This document shows, in pieces, positions 24,570 to 32,885 of a DNA stretch of 64,000 bases (within the stretch, counting starts at the first letter, position 1; each line of letters opens with the position of its first letter). The notes under the pieces are model-generated. The model was not told where the DNA came from. It did no database searches and worked only from the letters and a program-made list of their open reading frames with translations. A program made the translations under genes and the position numbers. Source of the DNA: Bacteroides sp. (GTDB lineage: Bacteria; Bacteroidota; Bacteroidia; Bacteroidales; Bacteroidaceae); the NCBI GenBank assembly GCA_019416685.1, contig DXWV01000014.1, positions 1 through 64,000 of the forward strand, in the 5' to 3' direction.

Positions 24570-26945
24570 TTAATATTCAAATGTAATGCCAAGCGTAGGC
24601 ATCAGTGTACCGCTTTTTTGTTCGATATATTTCATTTTATATCGCTGTTCGGATGTGGGTGCTCCCGGGTTTTCAATAACTCCGGTACTCATATATATAT
24701 CCGGTTGCTTGAAAGTACTCTTTGTTACATTTTGCAGATCGATGTAGAATCCCAGCATACAACGTTTGAGGTAGAACGTTTTATCTACCCGTACATCTAT
24801 TTGTCCGAAAGCCGGTAAACGTCCCGTATTATATTTACTGTAATCATAGTAGGGTCTGCCTTGTGCATTCCATGCAGTGACTAAAGAAGATTTATCCGTA
24901 TCATAAGGTGTATAGGGGGCACCTCCGATGCAGCTTACTTTCATTCCAAAGCTCCAGTGGTGCGGGAAGTTGTATGTTCCGCTCAGGTTGAAGATGTAGC
25001 GGTTGTCCCATGCTGAGGCGATGTATTCGCTTTCTTTATTGTTCCGGTATTCACTTTTGAAAAGCGTAAAGGAGGATGCCAGATTTAACTTTTTGGCTAT
25101 GAGCCATCTTAACAAGATTTCTACACCATACGAGCGTCCTTGCGCAGTCGAAGTTAGTTCTTCGTTGCCTATTACTCCATAGTCATTACCTTTACAAGCA
25201 AGCGGGATACCATCTGCCACGGAGTAGGGGATGTGGTCGTATTCCTTATAAAAACCTTCGGCAGATAGTTCAAAATTACTACTTGTCTGCCAACTGAGTC
25301 CCAGGCTTCCCTGACTGACGCTCATATAGCGAAGTCGTTTATTAATTAACTCTCCACTGTTATTTTTGAAGCCGAGGCCGGTGTAAGGCGGCAACTGGTA
25401 GTATAAACCGGCGCTACCACTGGCATACAATCCGTCTATAAGGCGATAGGAGAGAGACAAACGGGGCGAAAGTTGCTCGGAAAGCTTATTCATTCGCGAC
25501 GAATAATTATTGGCATCCGTACGTACACCCAGCGATGCAGTGAATCGTTCGTTCGGTGATGCATAACTCATTGTTCCAAATATCCCCCAACGTACAAGAC
25601 CCAGTGCCGTGCGATAGTCGAATGTTTCTCCCTTTTGAATGTAGACGCGTTGAAAACTGGTATTGGTGTACTGGCTATAATCCAGATTCAGACCCAGATT
25701 CACTTTCCATGCTCCGAAAGTGGAGTTGTTTTCCAGTCTTAACTTTGTCTCCTGCTCTACAGAACGAAGCCGAAGGGTAAGATTCTCTTCTGTGGATTCG
25801 TCATTGTGGAGATATTTGGTATTACGGTTGTTCAAATAGCTGTGGCTGATAACTACTGATTGTACGTGTGCTCCTGCATAGTGGCGATAGACAGCTCCCA
25901 ATGTAAACGTTTCCTGTTGTATTTTGGGGAGATAACTTAGTATATATTCTGCTTTCTCACCATCTAGACTGGTATTGAGTTTCATGTTGTCAATGCCGGC
26001 AAGCCCCAGCACTGTCAATTCATTGTGTTCATCAAAACGGGTTTTCAGTTTAAATTGTGCATCGGTAAAAGTAGGGAGAAGAGGCAACCCCAGCATATCG
26101 AATAAAAATTGCAGGTAGGATTGACGAACGGAAACCAGATAAGAGGTCTTACTGCCCAGATGTCCGTTGGAGGCAAGTGACACTTCCGAAGCGCCGAGGG
26201 TCGCTTTCAGAGAGTTCCGTTCCATATTTCCGTCGCGAAGTTTGAAGTCGAGTACCGAACTGAGCGAGTTACCCCGGTCGGCAGGGAAAGCCCCTGTATA
26301 GAAATTTACTTCCCTTATAAAATCGGCATTGATAATACCTACAGGCCCCCCCGAAGCACCTTGTGTACTGAAATGATTGATATTCGGTATCTCAATTCCA
26401 TCCAGATAAAAACGATTTTCCGAAGGTGAACCGCCCCGGACAATGAGATCGTTACGGTATCCGGCAGGTGAGAAAGCTACACCGGGATAAGACTGTACCA
26501 CACGCGAGATGTCACGATTGGCACCCGGGCTTTTCTCAATCTCCTGCAACCCGATAATACGTAGTCCTACCGGACTCTCCAGATCACGCCGGAAGGGAGA
26601 GGCAGTAATAGTAACACCCTCCAGTTCGGTCGGGTTTTCTTCTATCTCTATATCAATGTTAAGGTTTCTTGTAGAAAGGATGTATTCGGAAGTTAGTGTG
26701 GTTTTATATCCTACCGCAGATGCCTGCAAACGATAGATACCGGGGGGGACATCTTCGATGATGAAATGCCCGATGGAATCTGTTACACCTCCCATACTTG
26801 TTCCTGTAATTAATACATTGATAAACTCCAACGGCTTACGACTGGTTTTATCAATGACTGTTCCCTTGATTTGATGAACAGGTTGTGCTGTTATTGTAGC
26901 GAGAAGGCAGAAACAGAATAAGATAAATAGGTATCGCTTTTTCAT
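24570..26945 (-). CDS. TonB-dependent receptor with carboxypeptidase-like N-terminal domain
   Basis: 791 aa. Signal peptide (about 1-20), CarboxypepD_reg-like Ig domain (about 24-110, I-K-G-T-V-I-D-K-T-S-R-K-P-L-E), TonB plug (about 115-235, with D-L-I-V-R-G-G-S-P-S-E-N-R-F-Y-L-D-G-I-E) and a 22-strand barrel ending L-G-I-T-F-E-Y. No SusD-like gene or glycan enzyme adjoins it, so this is not a polysaccharide utilisation locus; the ligand is unknown. A minus-strand TAATTTTG box at 26978-26985 may be its promoter. Confidence 0.93.
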   Translation of the reverse strand: MKKRYLFILFCFCLLATITAQPVHQIKGTVIDKTSRKPLEFINVLITGTSMGGVTDSIGHFIIEDVPPGIYRLQASAVGYKTTLTSEYILSTRNLNIDIEIEENPTELEGVTITASPFRRDLESPVGLRIIGLQEIEKSPGANRDISRVVQSYPGVAFSPAGYRNDLIVRGGSPSENRFYLDGIEIPNINHFSTQGASGGPVGIINADFIREVNFYTGAFPADRGNSLSSVLDFKLRDGNMERNSLKATLGASEVSLASNGHLGSKTSYLVSVRQSYLQFLFDMLGLPLLPTFTDAQFKLKTRFDEHNELTVLGLAGIDNMKLNTSLDGEKAEYILSYLPKIQQETFTLGAVYRHYAGAHVQSVVISHSYLNNRNTKYLHNDESTEENLTLRLRSVEQETKLRLENNSTFGAWKVNLGLNLDYSQYTNTSFQRVYIQKGETFDYRTALGLVRWGIFGTMSYASPNERFTASLGVRTDANNYSSRMNKLSEQLSPRLSLSYRLIDGLYASGSAGLYYQLPPYTGLGFKNNSGELINKRLRYMSVSQGSLGLSWQTSSNFELSAEGFYKEYDHIPYSVADGIPLACKGNDYGVIGNEELTSTAQGRSYGVEILLRWLIAKKLNLASSFTLFKSEYRNNKESEYIASAWDNRYIFNLSGTYNFPHHWSFGMKVSCIGGAPYTPYDTDKSSLVTAWNAQGRPYYDYSKYNTGRLPAFGQIDVRVDKTFYLKRCMLGFYIDLQNVTKSTFKQPDIYMSTGVIENPGAPTSEQRYKMKYIEQKSGTLMPTLGITFEY

Positions 26946-26997
26946 TAGCCTGGGTTTGTTTTTTTCTGATTTAAATGCAAAATTATATAAAAAAGAG

Positions 26998-27027
26998 TTT
27001 GCTTCTTGTTTTTATCTGGTATTTTTG
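26998..27027 (+). promoter_or_regulatory. Promoter of the DUF2007 gene
   Basis: TTTG at 26998-27001 and TATTTTTG at 27020-27027 (18-bp spacer) fit the Bacteroides consensus and precede the start codon by 32 bp. Confidence 0.55.
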
Positions 27028-27059
27028 TTTCCTCTTAACTATTAAAGTCGGGTATAATA

Positions 27060-27491
27060 ATGAAGACAGTCCGGTTAATCACATGTAATGATGCCATGCA
27101 AGCACATATTTTGCAGGGAGCTCTAGAGAATGAAGGAATATATTCGTTGTTGCATAATGAACACTTTTCGTCGTTGCTGAAGAGCTATATAAGCAATATT
27201 TCCGGTGTTGATATATTTGTTAATGAAGAAGATTATGACCATGCCATTCAGGTATTGCGTGTCAATCAGAGTCTTCCTGAAGATCTGAAATATTGTCCGT
27301 ATTGCGGTTCGGTGGATATTACATTTAAGTTAAGAAAGGATGGATATGTGAAAGCGGCTTGCGCTGTTGTTTTGTCTTTGCTGGCTACCGTTCCTCCCGG
27401 AGACAATCATTGGACGTATAAATGCAGGCAGTGCAAAGCTTTTTTTGAGAGACCTGTTTCGGCTATGTATAAACAAGATGAGGAATCATAA
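27060..27491 (+). CDS. DUF2007 protein with zinc-ribbon tail
   Basis: 143 aa, cytoplasmic. The N-terminal half (1-75) matches the DUF2007 'putative signal transducing protein' fold (A-H-I-L-Q-G-A-L-E-N-E-G-I, V-D-I-F-V-N-E-E-D-Y-D-H-A). The C-terminal half carries two Cys pairs (C-P-Y-C-G-S and C-R-Q-C) that would bind zinc, separated by a hydrophobic segment (A-A-C-A-V-V-L-S-L-L-A-T-V). No biochemical function is established. It is followed 30 bp later by an esterase gene in the same direction. Confidence 0.8.
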   Translation: MKTVRLITCNDAMQAHILQGALENEGIYSLLHNEHFSSLLKSYISNISGVDIFVNEEDYDHAIQVLRVNQSLPEDLKYCPYCGSVDITFKLRKDGYVKAACAVVLSLLATVPPGDNHWTYKCRQCKAFFERPVSAMYKQDEES

Positions 27492-27521
27492 CTCCAATTT
27501 AAATACAGAAATTTTAATACG

Positions 27522-28358
27522 ATGAAAAGAAAAAGTTTATTGTTTGCCTGCCTGCTGTTACTGGCACTTCCATTTTATGCAGCACAGGTAGACACGCTGA
27601 TGGTGAAAAGTACTTCTATGAATAAGGAGGTACAAATAGTAGTAATCACCCCCGACGTTGCTTTGGGAAAGAAAGCAGTAACATGTCCGGTGGTTTATCT
27701 GCTTCATGGTTTTGGCGGCAATGCCAAGACGTGGATTAATACGAAGCCGGAGCTTCCGCAGATTGCCGATGAAAAAGGAATCATTTTTGTTTGCCCTGAT
27801 GGTAAGAACAGTTGGTATTGGGATAGCCCGAAGAATAAAGACTATCGTTATGAAACATTTATCTCCTCAGAGTTGGTCAATTATATAGACGGGCATTATA
27901 AGACGGTAGCCTCACCTCGTGGACGGGCCATTACCGGACTTAGTATGGGTGGACACGGTGCACTTTGGAATGCCATACGCCATACAGATGTATTTGGTGC
28001 TGCCGGAAGTACCAGTGGTGGAGTAGATATTCGTCCCTTTCCAAAGAACTGGATGATGCCCGAACAATTGGGTGAAATGGAAACGAATAAGGAAGTGTGG
28101 GATCAACATACGGTTATCAATCAGGTTGATAAACTACAGAAGGATGATTTGGCAATGATAATAGATTGTGGAGAAGCCGATTTCTTTTTAGATGTGAATA
28201 AGAATTTGCACAAGCGTCTGTTGGAGCTGAAGATTGATCATGACTTTATCACTCGTCCGGGAGGACACAACGGGCAATACTGGAATAATTCTATTGATTA
28301 TCAGATTCTCTTCTTTAGTAAATTCTTTAAGAAACAACTACCGGCAGGGAAGAAATAA
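27522..28358 (+). CDS. Exported esterase of the antigen-85/esterase-D type
   Basis: 278 aa. Signal peptide (MKRKSLLFACLLLLALPFYA), then an alpha/beta-hydrolase fold. The oxyanion loop is L-L-H-G-F-G-G-N-A, the nucleophile Ser sits in G-L-S-M-G-G-H-G-A, and the acid and His are in D-C-G-E-A-D and R-P-G-G-H-N-G-Q-Y-W. Related proteins cleave acyl or feruloyl esters, or S-formylglutathione. With no carbohydrate-degradation neighbours, the substrate stays open. Confidence 0.88.
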   Translation: MKRKSLLFACLLLLALPFYAAQVDTLMVKSTSMNKEVQIVVITPDVALGKKAVTCPVVYLLHGFGGNAKTWINTKPELPQIADEKGIIFVCPDGKNSWYWDSPKNKDYRYETFISSELVNYIDGHYKTVASPRGRAITGLSMGGHGALWNAIRHTDVFGAAGSTSGGVDIRPFPKNWMMPEQLGEMETNKEVWDQHTVINQVDKLQKDDLAMIIDCGEADFFLDVNKNLHKRLLELKIDHDFITRPGGHNGQYWNNSIDYQILFFSKFFKKQLPAGKK

Positions 28359-28440
28359 TCACTGAAAAGCTTGGCTTTTACATTTTAAAGCAGTATCTTT
28401 ATAGACGTAATCATAAAGTAGATTCAGGTAAATTGGATGT

Positions 28441-28478
28441 AAAGGAGGAAGCGAGGGCTTTCTCCTTTCTTTTTTTAT
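28441..28478 (+). terminator. Terminator of the DUF2007-esterase operon
   Basis: AAAGGAG (28441-28447) pairs with CTCCTTT (28462-28468), extended inward by GAAG/CTTT, and is followed by a T tract. Confidence 0.8.
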
Positions 28479-28549
28479 ATACGCCTGTCAAACGGTGTGA
28501 GTAGGGCTGTTGACAAGGTTTTCCCCGATATTTATGTAATTTTTCCAGT

Positions 28550-28626
28550 ATGTTATGGTTCATGACATACTATGTTATGATGCATATCATAGTATGTTGC
28601 GATGCATTTCATACTATGTTGTGACG
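28550..28626. repeat. 22-bp tandem repeats between convergent genes
   Basis: Three full units start at 28550, 28572 and 28594, and a partial fourth at 28616. Each begins ATGTT and ends CATACT or CATAGT, so each unit is itself an ATG...CAT near-palindrome. They fill part of the 338-bp gap between the esterase and DUF4595 genes, which converge here; no ORF lies in it. Function unknown; the two-turn spacing could suit a protein that binds repeated sites. Confidence 0.7.
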
Positions 28627-28696
28627 TAACAGGTATTTTGTTGAGAAATAGCTGCTTTTTAGTTAAGAATCAATAAATTTGCTCTTGACAAGAATT

Positions 28697-29530
28697 CTAA
28701 TAAGACGTATATGCGTATTGAACGTAGCGGCTCCAACTACGACCGGATGATACGCTTGTTCTTCCTGTACAGTCAGTAATGTATCCATTCTTGTCTGCAC
28801 TATAGCTGTACGTTGTGATTTCGTCACTATCCTCTATGTCCAAACGTCCCGGAAGTATAGGAAGAGGTGCTCCGAGAATATTGGCGTATAAAGCTTCTGT
28901 GTGAAGAGATAGCGGATAACGTTCTGTTAAAAACAACCAGGGAAGCCGACTCATTGTATTGGAGATACCGGGATAAGCACTATTAGTACTGGCGATAAAT
29001 GTATTCTGATAATTGTTGGTATTTTCTGAGATGCTGATTGTTCCCTCCTGTAGGAATGTAATTGCGATCTCAGAATATGGTTTTCCATTGATATTTTCTT
29101 TAATTCCGGTGAGAACACCGTCTTCCGAGGTAGAATAACTAAATGTATAGGTACGGATATTTCCCCCGGGTTCGTTGCGGGTACAGCTCGTAGCGCGTCC
29201 TTCATCATCCATAATGTAAGTTGATTCGTTTCCTACTTCATCTGTAATGATTACTTTTCCGGCTTCATAACTAAGTTGTGTAGCTACAGTGTGTGTGTAT
29301 TTTGCTTCCAACCACAAGTCTGTATAGGTTTGTGTGGTAGTGTGTTTCTGCAAGAGTTCGTTGCTAAAGGCAAATTCTTGTTTCGTGGTTACTTTTTCTG
29401 AACCACTGCCAGTGGTTTCCGTTACAGTGAGAAGTTTTGTTCTATTTTCAGTCTCTTCTTCGTCTTTATTGCAGGCAGCTACTAAAGATAGGAGAAACAA
29501 TATAGACAAGTAGAGTCGTGTTTGTTTCAT
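28697..29530 (-). CDS. DUF4595-type lipoprotein
   Basis: 277 aa. Lipoprotein signal with lipobox V-A-A-C (about 17-20) followed by the acidic N-K-D-E-E-E-T-E. The body is made of RHS/YD-like strands (V-I-I-T-D-E-V-G-N-E-S-T-Y-I-M-D-D-E-G-R, Y-T-F-S-Y-S, T-T-Y-S-Y-S-A-D-K-N-G-Y-I), typical of the Bacteroidales DUF4595 family. It starts 20 bp after the stop of the S41-like gene, so the two exported lipoproteins are probably co-transcribed. Function unknown. Confidence 0.75.
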   Translation of the reverse strand: MKQTRLYLSILFLLSLVAACNKDEEETENRTKLLTVTETTGSGSEKVTTKQEFAFSNELLQKHTTTQTYTDLWLEAKYTHTVATQLSYEAGKVIITDEVGNESTYIMDDEGRATSCTRNEPGGNIRTYTFSYSTSEDGVLTGIKENINGKPYSEIAITFLQEGTISISENTNNYQNTFIASTNSAYPGISNTMSRLPWLFLTERYPLSLHTEALYANILGAPLPILPGRLDIEDSDEITTYSYSADKNGYITDCTGRTSVSSGRSWSRYVQYAYTSY

Positions 29531-29549
29531 GGATTATTGGGTTCTGATT

Positions 29550-30956
29550 TCATTTTAGTTTTATTCCTCCTTTTACTCTGTATCCTTGTGAGTGATATAC
29601 ATGTTTAACTGTACGGGTTTCGGGTTTTTCTTCCGTTCCTTCGTCCGGTTTTTCTTCTTCTTTAGGAGGGTAAGTGCCGTCAATAATGCCAAGGGCCATA
29701 CTGAATAAGGTCTCTTCTTTATCTCCTAAAGGCAAAAAAGTGACCAGATTCGTTAGGGAAGTTTCATCCACAGTATACTTAGCTGGGAAACTAACTCCAC
29801 CATGCGATTCTCCGGCAATATTATAAACATCACATACTACCGGATTCAATGACCAACCATGCTTCGGATTAATAAAACTTTCTGTTGCTACTCCTGTGGA
29901 AGGTAAGGCTGCACCGAGAATCTCCCAATTGGCAACCGGATACAAACAGTCGTAGAATGTTCCTACAACTCCGGTAGTAGTACTGCTGGTCAGTATATAT
30001 CCTCCTTCAATATTCATATTTACGCCATTACCTATTAAGTCCGGATCGAAAAGCAGACTAAAGTCTTTATAAGATTGTTTGTCGTTATACTTTAGTTCGG
30101 CAAAAATGTGGCCTACCGCCTCCTTTGGGGCCAGTAAAGAAGCCAGCAACTGGGCACATTCCAATGAGCCTCCGGTATTATAACGCAGGTCGAGCACTAC
30201 TTTGGTTACCCCTGCACTGGCAAATACGTGAGATATTTCGCGAAGTTTATCATTGTATTTCTCTTTATCAGTAGCAGTGCCTGCTGTGAAATGGTTGTAG
30301 ACCATATAGCCTACTGTTACCCCTGTAGCACTGGTCATTATTCTGTAGACAGGAATCGGGTCGTCTTCTACCATTCGTTCGGCTCCCATGTTTATGGTTC
30401 TGGTTTCTACCACTACTCCCTTATCCTTTTTAGTCTCGCTGTCTTTTTGTAATTCATACTTGCCTAAAGTGAGTTTCAAAGCATTACCCGATTGCAGGAG
30501 CTGGCTCTCATTTTTTTTGGTAATGTATTTATTGTCTACTTTTATAATCCATTCACCACGTTGTAGGTTGGCATCTGCAGCTGGAGATCCGGGAAGAACA
30601 TTTGTAACTAATGCGTTGTAGAGCGTGTCTACATTTGAATTTTTTATCAGTGTATAGTCAAATCCATAATTGGGCGACTCCACTTTGTTCAATGTATCTA
30701 TATAGGAATAATTCTTATCGAGAGTGGTATAAATTAATTCCTTTAAGAATTGTGCAGGGGCAAGGAAGTATTTGCTGGGAGTTACTGTTGGTATTTCTTC
30801 GTACCAAAGATACTCTTGGCGCATCACGCTGTCTATCCAGGTATCCAGTTCTGTTTCGGCTGCATATTCCGGCCAGCGGTCTACTCCGCATGAGAACAGG
30901 GCAGAAGTCATTACTATGAACAGGGTAGGGGTGAACAGTATGTTTCTTATCTTCAT
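29550..30956 (-). CDS. S41-family (C-terminal processing peptidase-like) lipoprotein, apparently catalytically dead
   Basis: 468 aa. Lipoprotein signal (lipobox L-F-S-C, about residue 23), helical S41 N-terminal region (D-S-V-M-R-Q-E-Y-L-W-Y), PDZ-like part (G-S-P-A-A-D-A-N-L-Q-R-G-E-W-I-I-K-V-D) and the S41 core (V-V-L-D-L-R-Y-N-T-G-G). In relatives the nucleophile Ser lies in T-A-S-A-S-E after Y-I-L-T-S-S; here the stretch is Y-I-L-T-S-S-T-T-T-G-V-V-G. The catalytic Lys of G-E-x-T-Y-G-K is also missing (G-A-A-L-P-S-T-G). The dyad therefore seems lost, and a peptide-binding role is likely. Confidence 0.8.
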   Translation of the reverse strand: MKIRNILFTPTLFIVMTSALFSCGVDRWPEYAAETELDTWIDSVMRQEYLWYEEIPTVTPSKYFLAPAQFLKELIYTTLDKNYSYIDTLNKVESPNYGFDYTLIKNSNVDTLYNALVTNVLPGSPAADANLQRGEWIIKVDNKYITKKNESQLLQSGNALKLTLGKYELQKDSETKKDKGVVVETRTINMGAERMVEDDPIPVYRIMTSATGVTVGYMVYNHFTAGTATDKEKYNDKLREISHVFASAGVTKVVLDLRYNTGGSLECAQLLASLLAPKEAVGHIFAELKYNDKQSYKDFSLLFDPDLIGNGVNMNIEGGYILTSSTTTGVVGTFYDCLYPVANWEILGAALPSTGVATESFINPKHGWSLNPVVCDVYNIAGESHGGVSFPAKYTVDETSLTNLVTFLPLGDKEETLFSMALGIIDGTYPPKEEEKPDEGTEEKPETRTVKHVYHSQGYRVKGGIKLK

Positions 30957-31005
30957 ATCTTTATCATCTTTAGAAACTGCAAATGTAGGAAATACTTCGC
31001 TTATC

Positions 31006-31021
31006 TACCACATTTGTGGTA
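31006..31021. promoter_or_regulatory. 16-bp palindrome in the S41/mnmA divergent region
   Basis: TACCACA and TGTGGTA flank TT. It lies between the minus-strand -7 box TACATTTG (30980-30987) of the S41-like gene and the mnmA promoter. It is a possible operator for a dimeric regulator; none is identified. Confidence 0.4.
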
Positions 31022-31066
31022 TAAAAATGCCTTTAATGTGTGATAGCCTGTAAATGTTTTCGTACC

Positions 31067-31074
31067 TATCTTTG
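31067..31074 (+). promoter_or_regulatory. -7 box of mnmA
   Basis: TATCTTTG ends only 5 bp before the mnmA ATG. Since Bacteroides transcripts start a few bases after this box, the mRNA is predicted to be leaderless or nearly so. Confidence 0.55.
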
Positions 31075-31079
31075 CACGT

Positions 31080-32147
31080 ATGAAGAATATAGCAGCTTTA
31101 TTATCTGGTGGTGTAGACAGTTCGGTGGTTGTACACCTTCTTTGTGAGCAGGGTTACAAGCCGACTCTTTTTTATATTAAGATAGGTATGGACGGTGCAG
31201 AGTATATGGATTGTTCTGCCGAGGAGGATATTGAACTTGCCACTGTCACTGCCCGTAAGTATGGTTTGCCTTTAGTAATAGTAGATCTGCATCGCGAGTA
31301 TTGGGATAATGTGGCTGCCTATGCCATTGATAAAATAAAGAAAGGACAGACCCCCAATCCGGATGTGATGTGTAATAAACTGATTAAGTTTGGTTGCTTT
31401 GAGCAGCGCGTAGGTAAAGATTTTGATTTTACCGCTACCGGGCATTACGCTACAATCTTGCAAAAGGATGATAAAATCTGGCTGGGTACAGCCAAAGATC
31501 CGGTAAAAGATCAGACCGATTTTCTTGCACAAATAGATTACTTGCAAGTGTCTAAGTTGATGTTTCCCATTGGGCATCTGATGAAAAATGAAGTTCGAGA
31601 GATAGCTCTGAAAGCGGGGCTTCCCAGTGCCCGTCGGAAAGATAGCCAGGGTATTTGCTTTTTGGGAAAGATAAATTACAATGATTTTGTGCGTCGCTTT
31701 CTCGGAGAGAAGGAGGGAGCTATTATAGAATTGGAAACAGGTAAAAAGATTGGTACTCACCGAGGGTATTGGTTTCATACCATTGGGCAACGCAAGGGAC
31801 TGGGATTGAGTGGAGGTCCCTGGTTTGTGATAAAGAAAGATATACAGGATAATATTGTTTATGTGTCTCATGGTTATGGAGTGGAGACACAATTTGGTAA
31901 TGAGTTTTCTTTAGGTGATTTTCATTATATAACCGATAATCCATGGCGGGAGAGTGAAGCCGAAGGAGTGGATATCACTTTCAAAATACGCCATACTCCG
32001 GAGTTTATTAAGGGAAAGCTTTTCAGGGAAGAAAATCATTATCGTATCCTTTCTTCAGAAAAGTTACAAGGTATTGCTCCCGGACAATTTGGAGTTGTAT
32101 ATGATGAATCGGCTGGAATATGTATTGGGAGTGGAGAGATTATTTAG
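31080..32147 (+). CDS. mnmA: tRNA-specific 2-thiouridylase MnmA
   Basis: 355 aa, cytoplasmic. Makes s2U at the wobble position of tRNA Lys, Glu and Gln. The PP-loop S-G-G-V-D-S-S (8-14) binds ATP; the two catalytic cysteines are in T-P-N-P-D-V-M-C-N and K-D-S-Q-G-I-C-F-L-G. The C-terminal part carries the usual H-T-I-G-Q-R-K-G-L-G motif and a final beta-barrel domain (A-P-G-Q-F-G-V-V-Y). Start at ATG 31080; the protein begins MKNIAALLSGGVDSS as in orthologues. Monocistronic. Confidence 0.96.
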   Translation: MKNIAALLSGGVDSSVVVHLLCEQGYKPTLFYIKIGMDGAEYMDCSAEEDIELATVTARKYGLPLVIVDLHREYWDNVAAYAIDKIKKGQTPNPDVMCNKLIKFGCFEQRVGKDFDFTATGHYATILQKDDKIWLGTAKDPVKDQTDFLAQIDYLQVSKLMFPIGHLMKNEVREIALKAGLPSARRKDSQGICFLGKINYNDFVRRFLGEKEGAIIELETGKKIGTHRGYWFHTIGQRKGLGLSGGPWFVIKKDIQDNIVYVSHGYGVETQFGNEFSLGDFHYITDNPWRESEAEGVDITFKIRHTPEFIKGKLFREENHYRILSSEKLQGIAPGQFGVVYDESAGICIGSGEII

Positions 32148-32206
32148 TTGAAAGTTGAGAGTTACTATGCAGCATGATAACAGCGCAGCTAACTTTCAAC
32201 TTTCAA
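32148..32206. terminator. Convergent terminator built of inverted 7-bp repeats
   Basis: TTGAAAG-TTGAGAG-TTA (32148-32164) pairs with TAA-CTTTCAA-CTTTCAA (32190-32206) with one mismatch, around a 25-nt loop. It fills exactly the space between the mnmA stop and the LuxR-type regulator stop, serving both directions. The heptamers resemble those at 3749-4172. Confidence 0.75.
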
Positions 32207-32872
32207 CTAAATATAGTATTCTGCTAAGTCCACAATCCCTGCCCGCATGGCATATTTTGTAGCTTCGTGTACATTGTTCACTCCGAGTTTCCGGAATATA
32301 TTCTTACGGTGACTATTGATGGTATGAAAACTCAGGTTCTTTTCGGTGGCAATCTCTTTGGTTGTTTTGCCTGACGCTATTTCTTTAAGGATATTTTTTT
32401 CTGTAGTTGTCAGCAGATGATCTTCCTGTGTGTGAGTTCCGGGGGAGGGGTGCTGGTTATTACCCGAAAGTAACAGATTGCTGACATGATTGCAGATGAA
32501 GCGTTCTTTGCGCGAAGCACATTGCAGGGCAGTGAGTATTTCTTCTTTAGAATTATCCTTCATCACGACACCGAATGCCATGCTACTAAATAGTATCTGA
32601 CGAAGGAAACCGATACTTAATTCATCAGAGAACAATAACCAATCTACCTCTTTGAAGCGTTCGCGGAGTACAATCAATTCATCTGCTCCGGCAAAATCAA
32701 ATAAGGTATAATCCAGAATTACTACAGCCTGTGGATGCAGACGTAATTCTCTGATTAATTCTGCTTTATTATCTGCTGTCAGTAGCAGAGATACATCTTT
32801 CTGCTTGCTGAGCAAAAACATCATTCCTGCTTTGGTAATGTCTTGATTATCTGCAATGATATACTCTCTCAT
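32207..32872 (-). CDS. LuxR/NarL-type response regulator, orphan
   Basis: 221 aa. N-terminal receiver-like domain (1-125) with phosphoacceptor candidate Asp in V-I-L-D-Y-T-L-F-D and Lys in V-V-M-K-D-N. C-terminal LuxR helix-turn-helix (about 150-215): L-T-T-T-E-K-N-I-L-K-E-I-A-S-G-K-T-T-K-E-I-A and S-F-H-T-I-N-S-H-R-K-N-I-F-R-K-L-G-V. No histidine kinase is nearby. The AAA/nuclease gene ends only 13 bp upstream, so both may be on one transcript. Confidence 0.88.
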   Translation of the reverse strand: MREYIIADNQDITKAGMMFLLSKQKDVSLLLTADNKAELIRELRLHPQAVVILDYTLFDFAGADELIVLRERFKEVDWLLFSDELSIGFLRQILFSSMAFGVVMKDNSKEEILTALQCASRKERFICNHVSNLLLSGNNQHPSPGTHTQEDHLLTTTEKNILKEIASGKTTKEIATEKNLSFHTINSHRKNIFRKLGVNNVHEATKYAMRAGIVDLAEYYI

Positions 32873-32885
32873 ACTTCATTCCTTT

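Noticed and set aside
24570..26945. Polysaccharide utilisation locus
   Set aside because: The TonB-dependent receptor has no SusD-like partner, glycoside hydrolase or hybrid two-component regulator nearby.
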